Below, in pieces: positions 26,573 through 34,095 of a stretch of 64,000 nt of DNA. Where the stretch lies: assembly GCA_032334055.1 (NCBI GenBank), contig JAUOZS010000001.1:842501-906500 (forward strand), written 5' to 3'. Each line of letters starts with the position of its first letter. The first letter of the stretch is position 1. The stretch comes from Selenomonadales bacterium 4137-cl. Its GTDB lineage: Bacteria; Bacillota; Negativicutes; Sporomusales; UBA7701. The position numbers and the translations under genes were made by a program. Under the pieces are notes generated by a model, which did no database searches, was not told the DNA's origin, and was given only the letters and a program-made list of their open reading frames with translations.

Positions 26573-27958
26573 TTAGCTTGGATCCAGTTTACGCGCCAGC
26601 AGGGTCGCAATGGGACCCTCCCCGGTAAGCGCCGGCGTGTCGGTTTCGTGGCTTAGCCGGGCGAGGATGGAGTAAACCTGGGGATTTTCCGGCGGGATAT
26701 GGCTGGCGGAGGTCTCTGAGTAGGCGTTGACATGGCGGGTGCCATCCTCCGGCGGCAGAATGCGCCCCGGGCCGCCGACGCAGCCCCCCTTGCAGGCCAT
26801 ACCTTCGACAAAGTTAGCCCCAAAGTCGCCGCCCTTCAGTTCCGCGAGCATTTTTTGGCAGTCGGGAATGCCGTCGACCTGGCGGGCTATAAACTTTTCC
26901 GCCCGCCGCGGGATAAGCTTGGCAAGGGTTGCGGCCACGGCGGCGCTTACGCCGCCGGTGCGTCCGTAAACCCGGCCGCTCCACGACGCCTGGGCATTTT
27001 CCTCATCCGGCTGGTCGGCGGGGTCGACCCCGGTAGCCTCGAAGATGGCGGCAAGCTCCTGGAAAGTGAGGACAAAATCCACGGCGCCGCTGAGACCGGG
27101 GAGAACGGCCTCCGATTTTTTGGCCACGCAGGGGCCGATAAAGACAACCTTGGCATCGGGCTCAAACGCCTTGATTACCCGCGCGGAAGCGACCATGGGA
27201 GAGACGGAGGGAGAAATGTGGGCCAGCAGTTCGGGGAATCTGTTCTCGATAAGTTTTATCCACACCGGACAGCAACAGCTGGTGATGAGAAAGTCCTTTT
27301 CGGTCTGGACATGTTCGTCATACTCGAAGCATTCCTTCATCGTGATGAGGTCGGCGTAAAGGGCGGTTTCCACCATGTCGGCGAATCCGAGCTTCAGCAG
27401 GGCCGTTCGTAGCTTTCCAGGGGTGACGTCCGGGCCGAACTGGCCGGCGAATGCGGGGGCGATCGAAGCGTATACCGGCCGCTCGTTTTGGCGGAGCAAC
27501 CCAATTAGAGGGACGAAATTGGACTTCTCGGCCAGCGCCCCGAAGGAACACGCTTCCACGCAGTGACCCTCGCCTAGGCACCGTTCGCCGTCAATGCGCA
27601 CCCGGTCGAATTCGTCGCGGCTGATGGCCCCCACCGGGCAAGCCCGTTGACAGTTACGATCATCGGGGGCGCAACTGTTGCACGCGTCGGGATTTGCTAC
27701 GACGAACGGCTCGCTGGCCATGCCCATAAGGGCCTCGGCGTCGTGTTCGCCGATGACGGTATCGCTGTCGTGGGGGTCGAGGCCCATGGCGATACGGATC
27801 TGGTTGGCGACTTGGCGGCGGGTGAACCTATCGGCAAATTCGTCGTGAACCATGCGGCAGATATCCTCGCGCCGCTCGAACAGTTTGCCTTCCCAGGCGG
27901 CCTTGGCGACCTGGTAGAGGATACGGGGCCTGATACTGAGGGCGGACTGTGTAGGCAA
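26573..27958 (-). CDS. [FeFe]-hydrogenase-like Fe-S protein
   Basis: A 461-residue protein. After a helical N-terminus (about 1-85) comes a ferredoxin region, then the H-cluster domain. Cluster 1 ligands are C93, C96, C103 and C107 with a long middle spacing. The second set has C127, C133 and C137, with Glu130 where a fourth Cys would be. H-cluster motifs are present but unusual: TSCCCPVW near 227 (one Cys more than TSCCPxW), IGPCVAKKSE near 274, and EGMACKGGCVGGPG. The GPC and GGP forms are like those in clades proposed to be sensory rather than classical catalytic hydrogenases; that is inference. I prefer the TTG at 27958, 8 bp after GAGG of a perfect GAGGTGAT site, over the GTG at 27967. 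Confidence 0.82.
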   Translation of the reverse strand: MPTQSALSIRPRILYQVAKAAWEGKLFERREDICRMVHDEFADRFTRRQVANQIRIAMGLDPHDSDTVIGEHDAEALMGMASEPFVVANPDACNSCAPDDRNCQRACPVGAISRDEFDRVRIDGERCLGEGHCVEACSFGALAEKSNFVPLIGLLRQNERPVYASIAPAFAGQFGPDVTPGKLRTALLKLGFADMVETALYADLITMKECFEYDEHVQTEKDFLITSCCCPVWIKLIENRFPELLAHISPSVSPMVASARVIKAFEPDAKVVFIGPCVAKKSEAVLPGLSGAVDFVLTFQELAAIFEATGVDPADQPDEENAQASWSGRVYGRTGGVSAAVAATLAKLIPRRAEKFIARQVDGIPDCQKMLAELKGGDFGANFVEGMACKGGCVGGPGRILPPEDGTRHVNAYSETSASHIPPENPQVYSILARLSHETDTPALTGEGPIATLLARKLDPS

Positions 27959-28196
27959 GTCAATCACCTCGGCATAAACATTTTTTAAGTATTATTAGTT
28001 TATTTATGCCAAGTCTAGTCGTTTTCCTGTTTTTTTCCCTAACCGTCAAGCCGGCGTCGCCGCCGGAGGAAAAAGCGTAACGGTGCCGTGGCATGGGTTT
28101 TCGCTATCGGGGCCGTCTTTTGCTCCTCAAATTGGGGACAAAGGCTGAAGTTGCTGGCGGGAGCTAGACGGGGGCGGGGCCAGGTGGGTTGAATAA

Positions 28197-28212
28197 TGTA
28201 TACGTGTATACA
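28197..28212. promoter_or_regulatory. Palindromic operator
   Basis: TGTATACGTGTATACA has 7-bp perfect inverted arms around a 2-bp centre. It begins 4 bp downstream of the -10 box of the leftward promoter, so it covers the transcription start: a typical repressor site. The TGTATACA half is reminiscent of GntR-family operators. No cognate regulator gene is adjacent. Confidence 0.65.
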
Positions 28213-28215
28213 AAA

Positions 28216-28245
28216 ATTATGCCACAGGCCAAAAAGAAAAGTCAA
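28216..28245 (-). promoter_or_regulatory. Promoter of hydrogenase-like gene
   Basis: On the minus strand TTGACT (28240-28245) and CATAAT (28216-28221) are separated by 18 bp. It points toward the hydrogenase-like gene and is followed at once by the palindromic operator. Confidence 0.7.
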
Positions 28246-28293
28246 TAAAAATATTCCAAAATTCAGAATATGACACAAAACATCATCCCGCGG

Positions 28294-28337
28294 ACCGATA
28301 AAAAACCGCTCTCTTTATAGGAGCGGTTTTATCGGTA
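28294..28337. terminator. Terminator of opp operon
   Basis: ACCGATAAAA...CCGCTC and GAGCGG...TTTTATCGGT pair over a long stem with A- and T-tracts on either side, a few bases past the oppF stop. It ends the minus-strand operon and may also work in the other direction. Confidence 0.85.
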
Positions 28338-28342
28338 GATTC

Positions 28343-29320
28343 CTAGCCGTTGACGAGATGGCAGGCAACGAAACGGTCTCCGTGGCCCATTAGGGGCGGG
28401 ACCTCGCACCGGCAGCGCTCGAAAGCCCGGGGGCAGCGGGTGTGGAATTTGCAACCGGGCGGCGGATTTATAGGGCTGGGGACTTCGCCGCCGAGGACGA
28501 CGCGGCGGCGGTTTTTCTGAACCAGCGGATCGGGAATGGGAATTGCGGAAAGAAGCGCCTGAGTGTAAGGGTGCAGAGGGTTTGCATACAGTTCGTCGAC
28601 GGGGGCTGTTTCGACCAGCGTGCCGAGATACATGACGGCGACGCGCTGGCAAATATGGCGGATCATCGAAAGATCGTGGGCGACGAAAAGGTAGGTGAGG
28701 CCGTACTCAGCCTGCAGATCCTGCAGCAGGTTGACCACCTGGGCCTGGATTGACACGTCAAGGGCGGAGATGGGCTCGTCGCAGACAAGGAATTCCGGCC
28801 CGGCGGCAAGAGCCCGGGCGATTCCGACCCGCTGGCGCTGACCGCCGCTGAACTCGTGCGGGAAGCGACTGGCGTGCTCGGGACTGAGACCGACCTGCCC
28901 GAGCAGGTGCATGATGCGCTCCCGGCGTTCGTTGCCGGTGGCAAGGCCATGGATATCGAGAGGCTCGCCGACGATGTCGCCCACCGTCATGCGTGGGTTA
29001 AGCGAAGCGTAGGGGTCCTGGAAGATCATTTGAACGCGGCGGCGGAAGAGGTTGCCGTCCGGGCCGGCGAGGGCGGCGTGAATATTTTCGCCGCGGAAGA
29101 GAACCTCCCCGGCGGTGGGCGTATAGAGGCCCACCAGGGTGCGGGCGACCGTCGATTTTCCGCAGCCGGTCTCGCCTACGAGGCCGAGCGTTTCCCCGGC
29201 GGCGACGGCGAAACTGACGCCTTCCACCGCTTTTAGCACGGCGCGGGGCGCACCCAGCAGGGTGCGGGCGGTTACGAAAAATTTGCTGAGGCTCTTGACC
29301 TCGATCAGGGGCGCGCTCAT
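28343..29320 (-). CDS. oppF: Oligopeptide ABC transporter ATP-binding protein OppF
   Basis: A 325-residue ATPase of the peptide/nickel transporter family. Walker [10 protein letters not shown] near residue 50, signature [16 protein letters not shown] near 155, Walker [13 protein letters not shown] near 178, and the C-terminal oligopeptide-transporter extension with Cys residues in [16 protein letters not shown] that in relatives binds an Fe-S cluster. The open frame extends upstream, but the ATG at 29320 has AAAGGAGGTTC and overlaps oppD by 4 bp. With OppD it powers the OppBC permease. Confidence 0.93.
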   Translation of the reverse strand: MSAPLIEVKSLSKFFVTARTLLGAPRAVLKAVEGVSFAVAAGETLGLVGETGCGKSTVARTLVGLYTPTAGEVLFRGENIHAALAGPDGNLFRRRVQMIFQDPYASLNPRMTVGDIVGEPLDIHGLATGNERRERIMHLLGQVGLSPEHASRFPHEFSGGQRQRVGIARALAAGPEFLVCDEPISALDVSIQAQVVNLLQDLQAEYGLTYLFVAHDLSMIRHICQRVAVMYLGTLVETAPVDELYANPLHPYTQALLSAIPIPDPLVQKNRRRVVLGGEVPSPINPPPGCKFHTRCPRAFERCRCEVPPLMGHGDRFVACHLVNG

Positions 29321-30333
29321 GCCGGTAGAACCTCCTTTGCCGCCCGGATTGGCAGGGTACGGGGGCAGTCGGGGTGAGCCAGCCAGCAGCGACTGAAGTG
29401 ATCTTGACCAACCGGGAAAAGGGACGGCGCCTCCTCGCAGACCTTCATGGCGAAGCGGCAGCGGGGCGCGAAGGCGCAACCGTCCGGCGGCGCCAGCAGG
29501 TCGGGGGGGTGGCCGTCGATCGACGTGAGGCGCGACCGGACGGCGTCGAGCCGCGGCACCGAGTCGAGGAGCCCCAGCGTATAAGGGTGGCGGGGCCGGG
29601 CGAAAAGGGCGGCCACCGGGGCGGCCTCGACAATTTGGCCGGCATACATGACGAGAACCCGCTCGCACAAGCCGGCGACCACGCCAAGGTCGTGAGATAT
29701 GAGGATGATCGCCGTGCCCAGTTCCCCGTTGAGCTTTTTCATCAGGTCGATTATCTGCGCCTGAATGGTGACGTCAAGGGCGGTGGTGGGTTCGTCGGCG
29801 ATCAGGATGCGCGGGTTCATAGCCAGCGCCATTGCGATCATAACCCGCTGGCGCATGCCGCCGCTAAGCTGGTGGGGATACTGTCCCAGCCGCACCTCGG
29901 GGGCGGGAATACCCACAAGCCGGAGCATGTCCGCTGACCGGCCGGCTGCTTCCTCCCCGCTAAGTTTTTGATGGGTCGTGAAGCACTCTTTAAGCTGGTT
30001 GCCGATGGTCAGCACCGGGTTGAGCGATGTCATCGGATCCTGGAAGATCATGCTGACGGCATTGCCTCTTAGCTTGCAGAGCGCTTTTTCGTCCATCCCG
30101 GCGATATCTTCACCGGCGAACAGGATGCGGCCGGCGGCTATTTCCCCCGGCGGCGCGGGGATGAGCCCCAAGAGTGCGCTGGCGGTCACGCTTTTGCCGC
30201 AGCCCGATTCGCCCACAATGCCGAGGATCTCCCCTTTGGCCAGGGTGAAGCTAACATCGCGGACGGCCTGGACGATGCCGGCGTAAGTATGGAAGTTGAC
30301 GGTAAGGTTTTCGACGCTGAGGAGCGGCTGCAT
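29317..30333 (-). CDS. oppD: Oligopeptide ABC transporter ATP-binding protein OppD
   Basis: A 338-residue ATPase. Walker A GESGCGKS near residue 40, Q-loop [13 protein letters not shown], signature [16 protein letters not shown] near 157, Walker [13 protein letters not shown], and a C-terminal extension with Cys residues ([18 protein letters not shown]) like its partner. AGGAGGTGTAAG precedes the ATG. The stop overlaps oppF by 4 bp. Peptides and nickel are both possible substrates for this family. Confidence 0.94.
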   Translation of the reverse strand: MQPLLSVENLTVNFHTYAGIVQAVRDVSFTLAKGEILGIVGESGCGKSVTASALLGLIPAPPGEIAAGRILFAGEDIAGMDEKALCKLRGNAVSMIFQDPMTSLNPVLTIGNQLKECFTTHQKLSGEEAAGRSADMLRLVGIPAPEVRLGQYPHQLSGGMRQRVMIAMALAMNPRILIADEPTTALDVTIQAQIIDLMKKLNGELGTAIILISHDLGVVAGLCERVLVMYAGQIVEAAPVAALFARPRHPYTLGLLDSVPRLDAVRSRLTSIDGHPPDLLAPPDGCAFAPRCRFAMKVCEEAPSLFPVGQDHFSRCWLAHPDCPRTLPIRAAKEVLPA

Positions 30334-30348
30334 CTTACACCTCCTGTC

Positions 30349-31257
30349 CTATTTGCGCATCCGCGGGTCGAGGGCGTCGCGAAGGCCGTCGCCGAGGAAG
30401 TTGAAGGCCAGCATCGTAACGCTGATGGCGAGGGCGGGGTAGAGGAGCTGGAAAGGGTAGGAACGGAGACCGGCGAGGCTTTCCGACGCCAGCACGCCCC
30501 AGCTGGCCATAGGCGCGGAAACGCCAAGGCCGATGAAGCTGAGGAAGGCTTCGGTGAAAATTGCCTCCGGGATTGAGAGAGTGAGGGTAACGATGATCGG
30601 CCCCATGCTGTTGGGGACAAGGTGGCGGAGGATTATGCGCCGGGAGCCGGCCCCTATCAGGCGGGCGGCCAATACATATTCCTGTTCTTTGATCGCCAGC
30701 ACCTGGCCGCGGACGATGCGGGCCATGCGCAGCCAGTAGACCAGCCCCAGGGCGATGAATATATTGGTAAGCCCGGGTTTGAGGACGACCATCAGCAAGA
30801 TTACGTAAAGAAGCAGCGGGATGCCGTACAGGATATCGACGAGGCGCATCATCACGCTGTCCACCCGGCCGCCGAAGTAACCGGATATACCGCCGTAGAC
30901 TACGCCGATCGTCAGGTTGATGAGGCTGGCGACCACGCCGATCGACAGCGAGATGCGGGCACCGTAAAGCACGCGGGTGAAAAGGTCGCGGCCGAGGTTG
31001 TCGGTGCCGAACCAGTGCGTCGCGGAAGGCGGTTGGTTGGCGTCGGCCAGTACCTGGTCGGAATAGGAGTAGGGCGAGAAGAGCGGGCCGATGACCGCCA
31101 TCAGGGCGATGAGAACGATAACGGCGAGACCGGCCATGGCCAGCTTGTTCTCCTGAAGGCGGCGCCAGGCGTCCTGCCAGTAGGTGGTGGCCGGGCGGAC
31201 GGGGCCGGCTGCCTTGGCGGCGATGTTCAGCGGGGTGAAGTCGGGTGCTGCGGGCAC
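30349..31257 (-). CDS. oppC: Oligopeptide ABC transporter permease OppC
   Basis: A 302-residue inner-membrane permease with about six helices. It has the N-terminal OppC segment (WRRLQENKLAMAGLAVIVLI), HWFGTDNLGRDLFTRVLYGAR, and the EAA coupling loop EYVLAARLIGAGSRRIILRHL that contacts the ATPase. The GTG at 31257 is 2 bp after the oppB stop and follows a GGGGGG-rich site. The longer open frame upstream of this point lies over oppB and is not used. Confidence 0.93.
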   Translation of the reverse strand: MPAAPDFTPLNIAAKAAGPVRPATTYWQDAWRRLQENKLAMAGLAVIVLIALMAVIGPLFSPYSYSDQVLADANQPPSATHWFGTDNLGRDLFTRVLYGARISLSIGVVASLINLTIGVVYGGISGYFGGRVDSVMMRLVDILYGIPLLLYVILLMVVLKPGLTNIFIALGLVYWLRMARIVRGQVLAIKEQEYVLAARLIGAGSRRIILRHLVPNSMGPIIVTLTLSIPEAIFTEAFLSFIGLGVSAPMASWGVLASESLAGLRSYPFQLLYPALAISVTMLAFNFLGDGLRDALDPRMRK

Positions 31258-31259
31258 TG

Positions 31260-32192
31260 TTAATCCCCCCTTCCGCCGTCGAGCTTGATGCGGGGATCGA
31301 GCCAGGCGTAGGCGATATCGACAAGGAAGTTGAGAAAAACCAAAAAAGTGCTGTAAAAGATAGTTATGCCGAGAATCACGGTGTAATCGCGGTTGTAGAT
31401 GCTGGTCACGAAGTGGCGGCCGAGACCGGGGATGGCGAAAATCGACTCGATGACGAAGCTGCCGGTCAAAACGGCGGCTATCAGCGGGCCGAGATAGGTC
31501 ACGACCGGGATGAGCGCGTTTTTCAAAGCATGGCGCCAGACTACGGCGAACGGAGACAGGCCTTTGGCGCGGGCGGTGCGGATGAAGTCGAGGCCCAGTA
31601 CCTCCAGCATGCTCGACCGGGTGAGACGGGCTATGAACGCCATCGGGAAGGCGGCCAGGGCCAGCGCCGGCAGGACTACGTATTCCGGGCCGCCCCACAT
31701 GGCGGCGGGAAATAGTTCGAGCTTCAGGGCGAAGACGTAGATAAAAAGCGTGGCAAGAATGAAGCCGGGGACGGAGATGCCGATGGTGGCCGCGAACATG
31801 CACAGGTAATCCGGCCAGCGGTTCTGGCGTAAAGCGGCGATAATTCCCATCGGCAGGCCGCCGGCGACGGCGATGAACACGGCGGCCAGGCCGAGTTCGG
31901 CCGACACCGGGAAACTTTCGGCGATGATATCGTTGACGGTGCGCGCTTCATATTTGAAGGAGGGGCCCAGGTCACCGCGCGCGACATTGGCGAGGTAATC
32001 GGTGTACTGCTTGAAGAGGGGATCGTTAAGGTGATAGCGTTCGTTGAGATTCTTGAGCACCGCTTCCGGCAGGTTCTTCTCGGCGGTGAAGGGGCCGCCG
32101 GGGATGGCGTGCATCAGCACGAAGGTGGCGGTGGTGATGATGAACAGCACGAGCAACATCGAGAGGAAACGGCTGACGGTGTACTTCAGCAA
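31260..32192 (-). CDS. oppB: Oligopeptide ABC transporter permease OppB
   Basis: A 310-residue permease with about six helices: N-terminal YTVSRFLSMLLVLFIITTATFVLMHAIPG (split here at residue 20), a periplasmic domain including LNERYHLNDPLFKQY, and the coupling loop LDFIRTARAKGLSPFAVVWRHAL. The TTG start follows GAGGAGG at 8 bp. A terminator-like hairpin upstream separates it from oppA. Confidence 0.93.
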   Translation of the reverse strand: MLKYTVSRFLSMLLVLFIITTATFVLMHAIPGGPFTAEKNLPEAVLKNLNERYHLNDPLFKQYTDYLANVARGDLGPSFKYEARTVNDIIAESFPVSAELGLAAVFIAVAGGLPMGIIAALRQNRWPDYLCMFAATIGISVPGFILATLFIYVFALKLELFPAAMWGGPEYVVLPALALAAFPMAFIARLTRSSMLEVLGLDFIRTARAKGLSPFAVVWRHALKNALIPVVTYLGPLIAAVLTGSFVIESIFAIPGLGRHFVTSIYNRDYTVILGITIFYSTFLVFLNFLVDIAYAWLDPRIKLDGGRGD

Positions 32193-32299
32193 AGCGGCTG
32201 GCCTCCTCTTGCGGATATCTATTACCTTTTGTTCTCTGTCAGCGCCGATTATCCTCGTGGCCCGGCGACATGTATTTTATGACAGAGGCGTCCGCCGGC

Positions 32300-32340
32300 A
32301 CAAAAAGGGGCGCCACGCTTTGAGCGCGTGGCGCCGGCGG
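32300..32340 (-). terminator. Intercistronic hairpin between oppA and oppB
   Basis: On the minus strand GGCGCCACGC-GCTCAAA-GCGTGGCGCC is followed by CCTTTTTGTG. It lies 9 bp after the oppA stop and about 105 bp before the oppB start. Since oppBCDF continues in the same direction, it is likely a partial terminator that keeps the binding protein in excess over the membrane parts. Confidence 0.8.
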
Positions 32341-32348
32341 AGCACCGG

Positions 32349-33944
32349 CTATTCCATATAGGCTTCCTTGAAGTAAAATACGCCGGTGATCGAGCGCACA
32401 TAGCCTTTGACGTTAGGTTTGACGAGCACGGCGTTGGTGTAATAGTAAATCGGCGCCAGGACGGCGTCGTCCATAAGGAGTTTTTCCGCCTGGTGCATCA
32501 GCTTTATCCGCGCGGTCTGGTCATTAGACTCCTTGGCCCGCCTGACAAGATTCTCGTAAACGGGATTTTTGTACTGGGCATCGTTGTTGCCGCTTTCGGG
32601 CACGAACATATCGATAAAGGTCATGGGGTCTAGATAGTCGCCGGTCCATCCGTGGCGGGCTACCTGGAAGTCTCCTTTGGTGCGGGAATTGATGAACACC
32701 TTCCACTCCTGGTTGGCAAGGGAGACGTTTACGCCGAGATTCTTGCGCCACATTTCCTGGACCGCTTCGGCAATCGCCTTGTGCCCCTCGCTGGTATTGT
32801 AGATGAGTGTTACCGGCGGCAGACCCTTGCCGCCGGGGAAGCCGGCCTCGGCCAGCAGCCTCTGGGCAGTCGCCACATCGTTGTCGGCGAAGAAATCGCC
32901 GCCCACCCGGCGGAAATCGCTGCCCCGCGCCTCATCGGCCAGGCCGGGCGGGACCCAGGCCAGGGCAGGCTGCTGACCGGCCCTGGTCACGTTTTTAACG
33001 ATGGCGGCGCGGTCGATGGCGAGGGTGAACGCTTTGCGCACCTTTACATTGTCGAAGGGCGGCTTAGTTACGTTAAAGCAGTAGAAATAGGTGGCGAGAA
33101 GAGGGGCGATCTTGAGCTTGCCTTCCTTGAGGAGGCGGGGAATCTCGCTCGGGGGGACATTGCCGCCGAGATCGAGCTGGTTGTTCTCGAACATCGCCAG
33201 TTCGGTGGTGGCGCTATCGGTGAGGATGAATTCCATCTTCGGCATCCTGACCTTGGCCGCGTCCCAGTAGTGCTCGTTCTTGGCGAACTCCAGCCTGCTG
33301 TTGTGGATCCAGGCGGTCACCTTAAAGGGGCCGTTGCCGATCAGCGTCTTGGGGTCGGCGGCCCATTTTTCGTTGGCGGCGGCTGTTTGCCGGTGCACCG
33401 GGTAATAGGTATGAAAGGCGGTGAGGGTGAGGAAGTAAGGGGTAGGCTTTTCCAGCGTCACCTTCAGGGTGCGGTCGTCGACAGCTTTAACGCCTACGGC
33501 ATCGGCGACTATGAGACCCTTGTTATATTTCTCGCCGTTCTTTAGATAAAAGAGTTGGTAGGCGTATTTGGCGCCGAAGGCGGGGCTGAGCGTCGACTTC
33601 CAGGCGTACTCAAAATCGTGGGCGGTCACCGGGTCGCCGTTCGACCATTTGGCGTTGGCGCGCAGGCTGAAGGTGTAAGTAAGACCGTCGGGCGAGACCT
33701 CCCACTTTTCGGCGACGCCGGCAACGGGAGCGTCCTTATCGTTCAGCACGGTGAGGCCCTCGAAAATCTGCGCCTCGGCGATCGCCTCGGGCGAGCCTGT
33801 TGACCTCCGGGGATCGAGGGTTTCCGGCTCGGTGCCCGCCGAGTAACGGAGATACTTACCGGCCGGCTTGGTGGCCGTGGAGCAGCCGGCTGTCGCCGCC
33901 GCTGCCAGTATGAGGACCAGTATAAGGCTGATCAGTTTCCGCAA
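32349..33944 (-). CDS. oppA: Peptide ABC transporter substrate-binding lipoprotein
   Basis: A 531-residue extracytoplasmic solute-binding protein of family 5. The N-terminus is a lipoprotein signal with lipobox TAGC, so C21 would be lipidated. Family marks: YLRYSAGTEPETLDPRRS, GLTYTFSLRANAKWSNGDPV, YNTSEGHKAIAEAVQEMWRK and the trio near the end (ARHGWTGDYLDPMTFID). It resembles OppA of E. coli in length and order. The TTG start follows GCAGGGGGAATAAAG. It delivers oligopeptides to OppBCDF encoded just downstream. Confidence 0.93.
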   Translation of the reverse strand: MRKLISLILVLILAAAATAGCSTATKPAGKYLRYSAGTEPETLDPRRSTGSPEAIAEAQIFEGLTVLNDKDAPVAGVAEKWEVSPDGLTYTFSLRANAKWSNGDPVTAHDFEYAWKSTLSPAFGAKYAYQLFYLKNGEKYNKGLIVADAVGVKAVDDRTLKVTLEKPTPYFLTLTAFHTYYPVHRQTAAANEKWAADPKTLIGNGPFKVTAWIHNSRLEFAKNEHYWDAAKVRMPKMEFILTDSATTELAMFENNQLDLGGNVPPSEIPRLLKEGKLKIAPLLATYFYCFNVTKPPFDNVKVRKAFTLAIDRAAIVKNVTRAGQQPALAWVPPGLADEARGSDFRRVGGDFFADNDVATAQRLLAEAGFPGGKGLPPVTLIYNTSEGHKAIAEAVQEMWRKNLGVNVSLANQEWKVFINSRTKGDFQVARHGWTGDYLDPMTFIDMFVPESGNNDAQYKNPVYENLVRRAKESNDQTARIKLMHQAEKLLMDDAVLAPIYYYTNAVLVKPNVKGYVRSITGVFYFKEAYME

Positions 33945-33973
33945 CTTTATTCCCCCTGCCCGACTATACCCTT

Positions 33974-33996
33974 TTATTCTCTGGTATTATTCTCTG
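33974..33996. repeat. 13-bp-period direct repeat upstream of oppA
   Basis: TTATTCTCTG occurs at 33974-33983 and again at 33987-33996. It lies 30-52 bp upstream of the oppA start, in the promoter region; on the minus strand a weak -10 TATAGT follows. Possibly a regulator-binding site. Confidence 0.5.
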
Positions 33997-34041
33997 CCGC
34001 CGGTTTTTTACCCTCCTTGGCAGAATCATCCGTTTATGCGG

Positions 34042-34078
34042 AAAAGACGCGGGACACCAAATCCCGCGTCTTTTCCTA
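34042..34078 (-). terminator. Terminator of diguanylate cyclase gene
   Basis: On the minus strand AAAAGACGCGGGAT / TCCCGCGTCTTTT forms a strong stem, 18 bp past the stop, ending in TTTTCC. Confidence 0.87.
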
Positions 34079-34095
34079 GCTAATGGTTGCGGCGT

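Larger units (their letters stand above)
27959..28342 (-). other. Leader and intergenic region of hydrogenase-like gene
   Basis: No credible gene. Reading on the minus strand from the promoter near 28216: a 16-bp operator, a GC-rich stretch with hairpin CCGGCG-GCGA-CGCCGG, then an AT-rich part where GGCATAAA and TTTATGCC form an inverted repeat (27972-28011) immediately before the Shine-Dalgarno site. That last stem could influence translation. The leader is about 240 nt, long for a simple gene. The small frame at 28039-28278 has no ribosome site and spans the promoter. Confidence 0.5.

Noticed and set aside
28039-28278. 79-codon frame on the minus strand upstream of the hydrogenase-like gene
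   Set aside because: It spans the promoter and operator of the next gene and lacks a ribosome site.
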